From contig JBIIGI010000027.1 in assembly GCA_044236545.1 (NCBI GenBank), positions 1-27,766 on the forward strand: a stretch of DNA of 27,766 bases, read 5' to 3'. Shown one piece after another: positions 6,708-14,430 of the stretch. Under the pieces are notes generated by a model. That model saw only the letters and a program-made list of their open reading frames with translations, made no database searches and was not told the origin of the DNA. Made by a program: the position numbers and the translations under genes. Every line of letters starts with the position of its first letter. Positions within the stretch are counted from its first letter, which is position 1. This stretch comes from UBA6821 sp044236545 (lineage in GTDB: Bacteria > Verrucomicrobiota > Verrucomicrobiia > Chthoniobacterales > UBA6821).

Positions 6708-8180
6708 GTGAAAAAGACACTCCTCTGGACGATTCCGCCGCTGGTTCCGATTGCGATCGTGGCCGCCGCGCTGGTGCTTGCGCTCCATTGGATCGAGAGC
6801 GACGACTGCAGGGCACTGCTCGAGCAGAAGACCCAGGCCGTGCTCCATGCCGAGGCGAAGATTGCCCCGCTCAACTGGCGCTGGTTCAGCGTCTCCTCCC
6901 GGAATTTCAATGCCACCGGCCGCTCCGATTCGGCGCTCAAACAGGTCGATGCCACGGATCTGCAGGCAACCCTGAGCCCCTCCTCGATGCTTCGTGGCAT
7001 CTGGGGCGTGAAGGAACTCTCCCTCGACAAACTGAAGCTCCGGATAGGATCTCCCGAAAACACGCCCGCCAAGGCCACCACCCCACTGGACGCGAAACCT
7101 TCCCCCCAAGCGACGGGACTGCAGAAATGGATGCCCTCCCTCGTCGTGGTGGAGGTGATCCACGGCAGGAAGACCGATCTCCTCATCGAGATCGGACAGG
7201 CAAGCGTCACTCTGGACGGGACGGCCCTGGAGGCACGGCCGGATACCCGGGGCGAACAGACTCTCTTCAAGCTCTCGGGTGGCAGTCTGGGAACCTCTCA
7301 TTATCCCGATCTCAAACTGAACCTCGGCACCGCACGCTGCCTCCTCACTGACAAGGGTCTGGACCTCACGGGCGCGGATATGACGGCTCCCGGGGGTGGA
7401 ACGATCCGTCTCCGCGGAATGTTCCCCTCGGACGGAACCCCGAGCACTCTCTCCGGAACATGGGAGAAGCTCCCCGTCGCGGTTCTCCTGCCGCACTTCG
7501 GCGACAAGGTGGCGGGGGGGCTCTCCGGCGACTGCACCATGAAATGGACTCCCGGCAACCACCGGGAAGGTGAGGGCTCGATCCGCGGAGAAGAAATCAC
7601 GCTGACCGGCATCCCGGCCTTCATCAAGCTGGCCGAACTGACGGGCCTGGAACAATTCCGCAGCCTTCCCATCCAGACATTCAGCACCCGCTTCACCATC
7701 CGCGACAACGTCACCGAGTGGCGCGATATCGTGTTTGAGTCCCTGGGCTTCCTCAAGATCACGGGCGAGGCCTCCACCGCTCTTGACGGCTCCCTCACCG
7801 GTTTCATCCGGTTGGGCATCACCACCCGCATCGTGAACATGCTCCCCTTTGGCCCTGAACTCCTGGGCCTTGAGGAACGGGATGGCTACATCTGGATCAA
7901 GGATCCGATCGTCCTTGGCGGCACCCTCACGCATCCCACCGATAATTTCACGCCACGCCTGACGGTACTGGTAGCCGCTGGCGCGCAAGGGATGGTTCGT
8001 GAAGGGGTACGCACCGGTCTCGGCATCCTCGGCATCAAGGTCGGCGAGGGGACGAACGCCCCGGCCTCCTCCAGCTCCCCAATCCCTGCGCCGGTGCCCT
8101 CCGCCGCCACCAACGCCGTGAAGACGCTGGAACAGGGCGCCGGTGCCGTGCTCGAAACGCTCGGCGGGTTTTTGAAATAG
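6708..8180 (+). CDS. AsmA-like single-pass membrane protein
   Basis: This is a 490-residue protein with one N-terminal transmembrane helix (about residues 5-27, LLWTIPPLVPIAIVAAALVL), followed by a large extracytoplasmic part rich in beta strands. The repeated patterns GGxIxLRG, LSGTWxxLP and FESLGFLKITGEASTALDGSLTGFIRLG are those of the AsmA/TamB/YhdP-type C-terminal domain. Such proteins span or line the periplasm and are linked to lipid transport and outer-membrane upkeep. The low-complexity Ser/Ala/Pro tail at about 450-475 is odd. The start is uncertain: GTG 6708 puts the helix at the N-terminus, TTG 6702 is equivalent, and ATG 6609 would add 33 unlikely residues. It is transcribed alone. 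Confidence 0.65.
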   Translation: MKKTLLWTIPPLVPIAIVAAALVLALHWIESDDCRALLEQKTQAVLHAEAKIAPLNWRWFSVSSRNFNATGRSDSALKQVDATDLQATLSPSSMLRGIWGVKELSLDKLKLRIGSPENTPAKATTPLDAKPSPQATGLQKWMPSLVVVEVIHGRKTDLLIEIGQASVTLDGTALEARPDTRGEQTLFKLSGGSLGTSHYPDLKLNLGTARCLLTDKGLDLTGADMTAPGGGTIRLRGMFPSDGTPSTLSGTWEKLPVAVLLPHFGDKVAGGLSGDCTMKWTPGNHREGEGSIRGEEITLTGIPAFIKLAELTGLEQFRSLPIQTFSTRFTIRDNVTEWRDIVFESLGFLKITGEASTALDGSLTGFIRLGITTRIVNMLPFGPELLGLEERDGYIWIKDPIVLGGTLTHPTDNFTPRLTVLVAAGAQGMVREGVRTGLGILGIKVGEGTNAPASSSSPIPAPVPSAATNAVKTLEQGAGAVLETLGGFLK

Positions 8181-8252
8181 CCCTCCGACTTCCGTCCCTC
8201 AGATTTCAACCGGGATTATGCATCAGGGACATGGTTCCGAGAGCGGGGAAGG

Positions 8253-8527
8253 GGTTAAAAAAGTTAGCCGTAACGCAGGCCGTCAGGCCGAGGCCTGGCT
8301 AGCAAAGTTGAAGCGTTAGAAAGTGGATCAAAACAGCCCTGATCTGCGAATCGTGATGGCGAATTCAGAGAAATCGTCGCAGCAGCACGGGCCGAAGAGT
8401 TGAATCAAGGTTTCCAATTCAGTCCCTTGTAACCGTTTTAACTCTTCAACGTTTTAACTACCTGAGGCCCCACCATCAGGGTGAACCATCCACACCTATT
8501 GATGCCGTTCTATTGCATAATCCGGCT
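8253..8527. repeat. Dispersed repeat family 1, copy C (overlaps miaA end)
   Basis: This is the longest copy. Its left arm contains GAAGCGTTAGAAAGT (about 8310-8324), which equals the inverted right arm of copy A. Its right arm at 8439-8453 is the exact inverse of the AACGTTGAAGAGTTA in copy A. The tail GGTGAACCATCCACACCTAT and CTATTGCATAATCCGGC parallels the tails of A and B. An extra palindrome CAGGCCGAGGCCTG lies in the left half. It fills the 295-base gap after the AsmA-like gene and continues about 50 bases into the 3' end of miaA. Confidence 0.6.
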
Positions 8528-9426
8528 TCAAGCAGCCGCAGGATTTCCTCCACGGCGGCCTCGCTACCGGAAAAACGGCCGGCATCGAGTTCCTCAAAGT
8601 CATGCTGGTTCCGGAACCAGGTTATCTGTCGCTTCGCGTACCGCCTGGTCGCCATCGTGATCCTGCTGATCGCCTCCCTGCGGGCGATCTCTCCGCGCTG
8701 CAGGGCCCGGATCTCGCGAAGGCCGAGCGTCATGGAGGCGGTCGGCCCGGTTTTCTCCTCGGGCAAGGCCGCCACCTCGGACTCGACGCCCCGTGCAAAC
8801 ATCGCCTCCACGTTTGCGGCGATGCGTCGGTTCAGCTCCCCGCGCTCCCGCGCGATCAGGATGCCGCGGACGCCCGGAGGCATGGGACGCGGACCTTTCC
8901 TCACCTCGGACAACGGCTTCCCGGTAAGCGTCACGATCTCGAGCGCCCGCTCGACGCGACGCCGGTTGGCGCAGTCGATGGAGGCGGCCCCCTCCGGGTC
9001 GCGTTCCCTGAGTCGCTCCACGAGGGTGGAAAGATCCCTTTGTGAAAACTCCTCCCGGAGAATCGGATCCTGATCCGGCAGTTCGTCGAGGCCTCCGAGC
9101 AGTGCCTTCACGTAGAGACCGGTGCCGCCAACGACAATCGGCCGTTTGCCGCGGGTGGAAAGATCCCGCAGCACGGCCAGCGACTCCCTCCTGTGGCAGG
9201 CGGCATCGTATGCCTCGGACGGATCGACCGATCCGACCAGATGGTGGGGAACGCGGGCCAGCTGCCCGGGTGTCGGCTGGGCCGTGAGGATCGGAAGCCC
9301 AGCGTAGATCTGGAAGGCATCCGCTCCGACAATCTCGCCCCCGAGGCACTCGGCCAACCGGAGAGAGAGTTCGGTTTTGCCGGCCCCCGTGGGGCCGGCA
9401 ATAACGATGGTTTCCGCGGGTATCAC
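8476..9426 (-). CDS. miaA: tRNA dimethylallyltransferase
   Basis: The 316-residue enzyme transfers a dimethylallyl group to N6 of A37 in tRNAs reading UNN codons. The P-loop GPTGAGKT is at 11-18. The substrate region DAFQIYAGLPILTAQPT (36-52) replaces the more usual DSMQVYRG..TAKP. GGTGLY is at 100-105, and RRYAKRQITWFRNQ near the C-terminus is diagnostic. The start is the GTG at 9426, the only one giving an intact N-terminus. The last 14 or so residues and the stop lie inside dispersed repeat copy C, so the C-terminus has probably been replaced by repeat-derived codons. It begins 20 bases after the RRM gene and is probably cotranscribed with it. Confidence 0.95.
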   Translation of the reverse strand: MIPAETIVIAGPTGAGKTELSLRLAECLGGEIVGADAFQIYAGLPILTAQPTPGQLARVPHHLVGSVDPSEAYDAACHRRESLAVLRDLSTRGKRPIVVGGTGLYVKALLGGLDELPDQDPILREEFSQRDLSTLVERLRERDPEGAASIDCANRRRVERALEIVTLTGKPLSEVRKGPRPMPPGVRGILIARERGELNRRIAANVEAMFARGVESEVAALPEEKTGPTASMTLGLREIRALQRGEIARREAISRITMATRRYAKRQITWFRNQHDFEELDAGRFSGSEAAVEEILRLLEAGLCNRTASIGVDGSP

Positions 9427-9446
9427 GGAAACGGAAGGGTGTCTGC

Positions 9447-10061
9447 TTAGGCTGCCGCGGACTCCGACTCCGAGGATTCGGCAGCCGACTCGCGGCGGTC
9501 TGGGCGGTCGCCGCGGGATTCGGGGGCGGCCTTGGCTCCGCTCACCACGAGCTTGCGGCCCATGTACTCCTTGTCGTGGAGTTCGGCGACGGCGCGCTTG
9601 GCCTCGTCGACGGAGTTCAGTTGGACGAAGCCGAAGCCCTTGGAGCGATGGGTCTCGCGGTTGCTGACGATTTCGACGTTCTGGACCGCGCCGACTCCGC
9701 TGAAGAGTTCGAGCAGGTCGCTCTCGGTGGCGTCGAAGGAGAGGTTGCCGACGTAGACGCGGGGAGTGGTCACCTCGATGCGCTCGGGCTTCCGCGACTG
9801 GCGCGGGGCGGAACCCTCCGGACGATCGCCGCGGGGCGTGCGCTGGGGCTTGCCGGAGGAGGACTTCTTGCCGCCGAGGCCGATCAGGGTGAGGAGCTTC
9901 GCGAGGAAGCCCTTCTTCTTGGCGGGCTGCTGGGGACGACGCTCGTCATTGCGCGGGCCGCCGGAGTGGGCGCCGGGGCCACGGGAACCTGAGGAACGGC
10001 GGCGTCCGCCACCGCCGCTGCGGGAGCGACCACGGTTGTTGGAGGAATAATTCGAGGACAT
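9447..10061 (-). CDS. RRM-domain RNA-binding protein with disordered basic N-terminus
   Basis: This 204-residue protein has one RNA recognition motif at about 101-175: RNP2 is VYVGNL (102-107) and RNP1 is KGFGFVQL (141-148). This matches the glycine-rich-RNA-binding-like RRM proteins of cyanobacteria and PVC bacteria. Residues 1-50 are Ser/Gly/Arg-rich and probably disordered. Residues 51-64 (GFLAKLLTLIGLGG) form a short hydrophobic block flanked by lysines, unusual for this family. The last 15 residues are Ser/Glu/Ala-rich. Partner RNAs are unknown; cold or stress regulation is typical of relatives but not shown here. There is no Shine-Dalgarno; the leader ends in a CA repeat. It is followed 20 bases on by miaA. 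Confidence 0.9.
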   Translation of the reverse strand: MSSNYSSNNRGRSRSGGGGRRRSSGSRGPGAHSGGPRNDERRPQQPAKKKGFLAKLLTLIGLGGKKSSSGKPQRTPRGDRPEGSAPRQSRKPERIEVTTPRVYVGNLSFDATESDLLELFSGVGAVQNVEIVSNRETHRSKGFGFVQLNSVDEAKRAVAELHDKEYMGRKLVVSGAKAAPESRGDRPDRRESAAESSESESAAA

Positions 10062-10392
10062 GATGTGTGTGTGTTGGGGATCCCCGGCGATTCGCGGCCC
10101 GGGACACTGGCCGGGGTTGGCGGGGGATCAGGACTGTGTGTGTTCGTTGCGTTGTGTGTTAATTGCCCGGGCAGCGCCGCCTCCCGTGTGTCCCGGCCCC
10201 CGACACTTGGGAAGGGGGCGTTGCGGAGGCTGTTTCGGCTTTCAATGCCGTGGGGAGGTTGCGGGAAAACCGCTGCTCCTTGAGACGGATGCCAAGTTCG
10301 GACAGCCTCCTCTCTCGCACCAGAACGCCCGTTAGACAAGGGAAATCGGGGGGAAGATAGCTCCGTGGAGGAAGAGTAAACCCCCGCAGGCT
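10062..10392 (-). promoter_or_regulatory. Leader region of the RRM-miaA operon, CA-repeat rich
   Basis: No gene was seen. On the minus strand, CA repeats occur directly before the RRM start (10063-10075) and again around 10133-10160. Between them is a GC-rich segment in which GATCCCCGGC can pair with GCCGGGGTTGGCGGGGGATC-like sequence to form a strong stem. No Shine-Dalgarno precedes the ATG. A structured or protein-bound leader is possible, but promoter elements could not be placed. Confidence 0.35.
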
Positions 10393-10717
10393 CTTAGGGA
10401 AGCGCTGATTAAATCGCATAGAGGCCGTTGCGTGAAGAATTGGCCGCGGGCAAGGCGGCTCGGCGCGCGCATCCCCGCAGTGGGCTGTAAGCGCCAAGCC
10501 AACACAGTTGGCCCCCGTGCCACGCCACGAAGCCAAAGGCTTTGTGGCCTTTGGCTTGGATCTCCGCAACCCGAAGGGCTGAAGCCATTTGTCGATTTTT
10601 GCTGCGTTGCTCGCTCGGGCGAGACCGCTGCGGGTATCGCCCAGCACTCGCGCCTTCAAAAATCAGCAAATGGTCTTCAGCGGCCTTCATGGGATTTCAT
10701 CAGCGTTTCCTTAGGGA
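10393..10717. mobile_element. Non-coding element with terminal inverted repeats (MITE-like)
   Basis: The two ends are inverted copies with a shared core of GGAA-CGCTGAT-AAATC-CAT and AGGCCG-TG (left about 10397-10431, right about 10682-10713 on the opposite strand). The interior is non-coding and contains a hairpin GCCAAAGGC/GCCTTTGGC near 10533-10556. An open frame crosses it only because it runs on into the following gene. At about 325 bases with no transposase it looks like a miniature inverted-repeat element moved by an IS elsewhere. It lies between the RRM leader and the STN-like gene and may carry part of the latter's upstream region. Confidence 0.6.
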
Positions 10718-10826
10718 AATTCCCCAGTGTCGGGGCGTGGGTGATGAAATCGTCCGAATGTGCAGCTTTTCCCGCGGATCTCTTTTCCTGCGACTTTTTT
10801 CGCCCCGTGGTGTTTCATGTCAAGGC

Positions 10827-11891
10827 ATGCCCCATCCATTCTCCACCCGCCAGCTCCTTCTTGGAGGCATTGCCCTTCTGCTGGCAGGCCTGCTTGCCGC
10901 GCGTTGGTTCTCGAACCGTGGCCTTGTCACCATCCACGCCAAGGATCTCCCCGTGGAAGGGGTCATCGCCTCCATTGCGCGACAGGGCCATGTCCGGCTG
11001 GAGAGTTCGCTGGATCCGTCGAAAACGGTCTCCATGGACGTGGAAAGGGTCTCCGTGGCCGAGGCGGTGGATGTCCTGGCCTTGAACGCCGATGCTTCCT
11101 GGCGCGTCGTTTATCTGGCAGCCCCGACGAAGAGCGCCCTTGAGGGTGCGCTTGCCACCCTGAAGGGATCCGGCACGCTGGAGGATTGGAGCACCCACTA
11201 CTATCCGACCCCGGCTTATGCCGCGGGGGGGGCGGAGGCCGTCGACCCGCGACTTCTTTCCTTGAGACTTGAGGGGGTTCCGGCGAGTCAACCGGATCTT
11301 TCAGCCCTGCTGGACGAAGCCTCCCAGAAAAGCGGGGTCATGACGGCATCGCCCAAGGACTGGTCGCCCGCAGTGAAGAACCTCCCGGGAACCGCTAGGG
11401 TCGGAAAAGCGATCCCGGCACTCGTGAAAGGAGCCCGTGGCAACGTCTCCGAGTTTTTCCTTCTGGCGCAGAGGAACCGCCGGGGTGGCGGTGCTTGGAG
11501 CGAGGGTGGCGAGGGGCCCGAGTCGCGTCCCGCGATGGAGCAGGGGTGGCGGGGCGGCGGGATGCCGACGCTCAATCCCGAATGGGTAGCGCAGCGCCAG
11601 AAGGCCAGAATCCAGCTCCTCCCCGCTTCGGAGCAGGCGGAAGCCTCGAAGGAGGCGGAGGAGCGGGGGGCCCTTTTTACGAAGTTGATGAGCCTGCCGC
11701 CCGAAGAGCGGGGCGCCAAGATGCGCGAACTGGCCTCGGGATCGGGTTTCTTTGAACGCATGGCCGACCAGCGGATCCTGCGTGACGCTAAGATGAGTCC
11801 CCAACAGCGGATCCAGCGGTCTCTCTCCTATCTTGAGCGCAAGGCCGCGCAACAGTCCCCGGCCACCTCTCCGCCCCCTCCGTCCCGGTGA
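10827..11891 (+). CDS. Membrane-anchored protein with STN-like domain
   Basis: This 354-residue protein is not recognised as a named family. One N-terminal transmembrane or signal-anchor helix (about 8-25) is followed by a segment at about 33-95 (VTIHAKDLPVEGVIASIARQ ... VSVAEAVDVLAL) with the two-repeat pattern of secretin and TonB short N-terminal (STN) domains. A Gly/Arg/Pro-rich linker follows at about 215-250. The C-terminus is charged and helical, with LPPEERGAKMRELASGSG and SPQQRIQRSLSYLERK. The start at 10827 is preferred over upstream in-frame codons that lie inside the repeat element. Its stop TGA is followed 11 bases later by the ATG of an H-X9-DG prepilin, so a shared role in a type II/IV pilin-like system is plausible but unproven. 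Confidence 0.6.
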   Translation: MPHPFSTRQLLLGGIALLLAGLLAARWFSNRGLVTIHAKDLPVEGVIASIARQGHVRLESSLDPSKTVSMDVERVSVAEAVDVLALNADASWRVVYLAAPTKSALEGALATLKGSGTLEDWSTHYYPTPAYAAGGAEAVDPRLLSLRLEGVPASQPDLSALLDEASQKSGVMTASPKDWSPAVKNLPGTARVGKAIPALVKGARGNVSEFFLLAQRNRRGGGAWSEGGEGPESRPAMEQGWRGGGMPTLNPEWVAQRQKARIQLLPASEQAEASKEAEERGALFTKLMSLPPEERGAKMRELASGSGFFERMADQRILRDAKMSPQQRIQRSLSYLERKAAQQSPATSPPPPSR

Positions 11892-11902
11892 ATCCCACAT
11901 TC

Positions 11903-12463
11903 ATGGAAAAGCACGCGCGAACAGTAAGGGCTGCGGACGGCTTCACGCTCGTGGAACTGCTGGTCGTGGTCGCCATCATCGGCATGCTCGCCGCTCTCCT
12001 GATGCCGTCCATCGCGGGGTCAGCCGAGAAAGCCAAGTCGGCCAAATGCCTCGGCTCCCTTCGCCAGGTCGGCATCGCCGTGCAGCAATACCTCGCGGAC
12101 CCCGGCAATGGCAACCGGTTCCCCCCTGTCTACAATTCAGGCGCCACCAACGATGCGGTCGGCTCCTTCACCACCAATGCAACCCCCTCGCTGCAGCCCC
12201 TGGTCTGCCTCTCCAACTACGGGGTCACGATGGCCATGCTAACCTGTCCATCAGACCCCCTCCCGGATGCGGTCTACGGCAGTTATATCTGGTCTCCCGT
12301 CCTTCAGGGCGAACTGCCCCATGATATCCGCATCTATACCAGGGGGGGCGTCTTCACGGTCAACAAGCTCGCCTCCATGACCGTCTGCACCGACAAGGGG
12401 CTCCCTCATATGGGAAAACTCAATGTCCTCCGGGCCGATGGCCACGTGGATAGCCGGCCCTGA
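11903..12463 (+). CDS. Type II secretion/pseudopilin-like protein with H-X9-DG domain
   Basis: This 186-residue prepilin has the class III leader MEKHARTVRAADG followed by the cleavage and methylation site G|FTLVELLVVVAIIGMLAALL. Prepilin peptidase would cut after Gly and the hydrophobic helix would drive assembly or anchoring. The C-terminus holds H-x9-DG (HMGKLNVLRADGH), the signature of a prepilin subfamily strongly associated with Planctomycetes, Verrucomicrobia and Lentisphaerae. At 186 residues it is short for this group. An in-frame GTG at 11888, overlapping the previous stop, would add five residues; neither start has a clear Shine-Dalgarno. Probably cotranscribed with the STN-like gene. 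Confidence 0.9.
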   Translation: MEKHARTVRAADGFTLVELLVVVAIIGMLAALLMPSIAGSAEKAKSAKCLGSLRQVGIAVQQYLADPGNGNRFPPVYNSGATNDAVGSFTTNATPSLQPLVCLSNYGVTMAMLTCPSDPLPDAVYGSYIWSPVLQGELPHDIRIYTRGGVFTVNKLASMTVCTDKGLPHMGKLNVLRADGHVDSRP

Positions 12464-12525
12464 TTGAACCAACCCGAGCCCTTCCGAACGGCCGGGTCCA
12501 TGCCGAAGAACCGGGCCGTGACGCC

Positions 12526-12562
12526 AAAAAAGCCGGCTCATCGTGCGAGGGGCCTTCCCCTC
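12526..12562 (-). terminator. Possible terminator after gpsA
   Basis: Read on the minus strand just past the gpsA stop, GAGGGG and CCCCTC form a perfect six-base stem with a four-base loop. After a ten-base spacer comes AGCCGGCT followed by six T. The elements are in the right place for a convergent gene pair but not in a canonical stem-then-T arrangement. Confidence 0.3.
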
Positions 12563-12563
12563 C

Positions 12564-13568
12564 TCAAACTTCCTCCTCCGGGCGCAGCTGCCGCGCCATG
12601 AGCGCGTGCATGGCCCGCTCCGGGGGCTTTCCTTCATGGAGGAGGGCGTGCACCTCGTCGATGATGGGCGTCTCCACGCCGAGACGACGCGCGCAGGCAT
12701 GGGCGCTCTCGGCCGTCGGAACACCCTCGGCCACCATCGTCATGGAGGCCCTGATGGCCTCGGGCGATTCTCTCCGACCGAGACGAAAGCCGACTTGATG
12801 ATTGCGGCTGCTGCTGCTGAAGCAGGTGACCATGAGATCGCCGATCCCGCTGAGGCCCCGGAAGGTTTCCCGCTCGCCACCCATCGCCGTACCGAGGCGC
12901 GTCATCTCAGCCAGCGACCGGGTGACCAGCGCGGCCCGGGCATTCTCTCCGAGACCGAGGCCGTCGGAAACGCCCGCGGCGATTGCGAAGATATTCTTGA
13001 GAGCCCCGCCGAGCTGAATGCCGCGAAGATCACGGCTCGTGTAGGCCCGGAAACTCGTTCCCTCGAAGAGCGACTGGATCAACCCGAGCGCGGACTCGTC
13101 GGCGCTTCCGATCACCCCTGCGGCGGGGATTCCCTTCGCAATTTCACCGGCTAGATTCGGCCCGGAGAGAACTGCAAGCGGGGCCTCGGGAAAACGCCCC
13201 GCGATCACCTCGCTCATCAGCAGCCCTCTCTCCCGCTCAATGCCCTTGGAGCATGAAACAAGGATGGGCTTGTTTGTTCCCGCGGCCTTGGCAATGAGGG
13301 TAGTCACGGCGGCAAGATGACTTGAGGGAACCGCGACAAAGAGTACCTCAGCCCCCGTGCAGGCGGCGAGATCCGCTGTCGGGCAAATCGTCTCCGGCAG
13401 CGCGATCCCCGGGAGATATTTCTCGTTGGCGCGCCGAGAGCGCATCACCTCCACATGAGCCGGATCGTGCCCCCAGATCGGGACGCTGATGCCACGGCGC
13501 GCGATGAGAAGGGCGAGGGCTGTGCCCCAGCCTCCTGCGCCAATGATGCCGACGGAGGGAGTGCTCAT
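12564..13568 (-). CDS. gpsA: NAD(P)-dependent glycerol-3-phosphate dehydrogenase
   Basis: The 334-residue cytoplasmic enzyme reduces dihydroxyacetone phosphate to sn-glycerol 3-phosphate, the backbone for phospholipids. The Rossmann motif GIIGAGGWG is at 7-15. SCSKGIE contains K108, and the catalytic Lys191 sits in GGALKNIFAIAAG; EGVPTAE lies near the C-terminus. Length is typical. The ATG at 13568 overlaps the plsY stop by four bases (ATGA), so the frame extending upstream is rejected. Pairing with plsY is meaningful because GpsA makes the acceptor that PlsY acylates. Confidence 0.97.
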   Translation of the reverse strand: MSTPSVGIIGAGGWGTALALLIARRGISVPIWGHDPAHVEVMRSRRANEKYLPGIALPETICPTADLAACTGAEVLFVAVPSSHLAAVTTLIAKAAGTNKPILVSCSKGIERERGLLMSEVIAGRFPEAPLAVLSGPNLAGEIAKGIPAAGVIGSADESALGLIQSLFEGTSFRAYTSRDLRGIQLGGALKNIFAIAAGVSDGLGLGENARAALVTRSLAEMTRLGTAMGGERETFRGLSGIGDLMVTCFSSSSRNHQVGFRLGRRESPEAIRASMTMVAEGVPTAESAHACARRLGVETPIIDEVHALLHEGKPPERAMHALMARQLRPEEEV

Positions 13569-14206
13569 TTCTTTTTGCGTTCGAAGCGGGATTCGGTCCC
13601 GGCGCGCAGGCGGGCCATGTTCGACCGATGACGCCAGACAGCCAGGAAACACATCGCGATCGAGACTGCCAGAGCCAACCAGTCAGTGCGGTGCATCAGG
13701 AATAACGCCGCAACCACGGCGGGCAGGGCCACGGCACCGCCGATCGAGGCGACCGAGACATAGCGCGTCGTGGTGAAAAGCAGCAGCCAGACGCCGAGAC
13801 AGATCAAAAAAACCGGTAGACCGAAGAGCCCCACCATCACGCCTCCCGAGGTCGCGATCCCCTTGCCCCCCTTGAAGCCGAGCCAGATCGGAAAGCTGTG
13901 GCCCAAAAGCGAGCAGAGGGCGGCGAGGGCTCCGGGAGCGGAAGCCGGATCAAAGCCCGTGACGCATCCCCACTGCAGGGCGAGCAGAACGGGAACAAGC
14001 CCCTTGAGAAAATCGAAGAGGAAAACCACAGATCCCCATTTCTTGCCCAGGACGCGCACCGCATTGGTGGCGCCGATATTCCCGCTCCCCTGCGTGCGGA
14101 GATCGACGCCGCAGATCTTGCCAGCAAGGAACCCCGCGGGAATGGAACCAAGCAGGTAGGAACCGATCGCAATCAGAAACCAGGGATAGAGCGTGGAAAG
14201 CACCAT
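13565..14206 (-). CDS. plsY: Acyl-phosphate:glycerol-3-phosphate acyltransferase
   Basis: This 213-residue inner-membrane protein has five or more hydrophobic helices. It transfers an acyl group from acyl phosphate to position 1 of glycerol 3-phosphate, the first step of phosphatidic acid synthesis. Motif 1 is SGNIGATN (41-48), motif 2 is GHSFPIWLGFKGGKG (102-116), and the third conserved region near the C-terminus reads WRHRSNMARLRAGTE. It is slightly longer than many homologues because of a Lys-rich tail. It is the first gene of plsY-gpsA, with translational coupling to gpsA. A family-2 repeat begins 48 bases upstream. Confidence 0.96.
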   Translation of the reverse strand: MVLSTLYPWFLIAIGSYLLGSIPAGFLAGKICGVDLRTQGSGNIGATNAVRVLGKKWGSVVFLFDFLKGLVPVLLALQWGCVTGFDPASAPGALAALCSLLGHSFPIWLGFKGGKGIATSGGVMVGLFGLPVFLICLGVWLLLFTTTRYVSVASIGGAVALPAVVAALFLMHRTDWLALAVSIAMCFLAVWRHRSNMARLRAGTESRFERKKK

Positions 14207-14253
14207 TGGATCTGATCAGCGTCACCGCACGGAACAAGTCAAAAAGGCGCGTG

Positions 14254-14405
14254 AATTAATATGGAACTCAGGAAAAGCTTCTGGGGAAAATAGACCATGA
14301 AGATCATGAAAAATAAAACAGCGGGCTTGGGAGATGGTCTTTAAGGAATTCCTTAAGCTATGCACGGTCCTTTTCCCTTCCTGAGTTCCTGAGTTCCATA
14401 TTTTT
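14254..14405. mobile_element. Dispersed repeat family 2, copy 1 (MITE-like)
   Basis: A 152-base element whose ends are inverted copies: AATATGGAACTCAGGAA on the left and, on the opposite strand, AATATGGAACTCAGGAACTC on the right. The interior is non-coding and holds a perfect 16-base palindrome TTAAGGAATTCCTTAA at 14341-14356. The same ends occur at 15507-15658 and 25625-25829. It lies between the divergent plsY and msrB genes. Confidence 0.75.
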
Positions 14406-14419
14406 CAGATTCTTGTGCT

Positions 14420-14423
14420 AGGG
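14420..14423 (+). promoter_or_regulatory. Weak Shine-Dalgarno AGGG for msrB
   Basis: AGGG with a seven-base spacer before the ATG at 14431, just outside the right end of the repeat element. Confidence 0.5.
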
Positions 14424-14430
14424 TCTTCCC

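Noticed and set aside
6447..7988. A 513-codon minus-strand open frame opposite the AsmA-like gene
   Set aside because: Antisense shadow: no motif, and it overlaps queF in another frame. The plus frame has a membrane helix and AsmA-like strand patterns.
10542..10826. N-terminal extension of the STN-like protein by 95 codons
   Set aside because: The extension lies in the inverted-repeat element and has no protein-like character; the ATG at 10827 directly precedes the membrane anchor.
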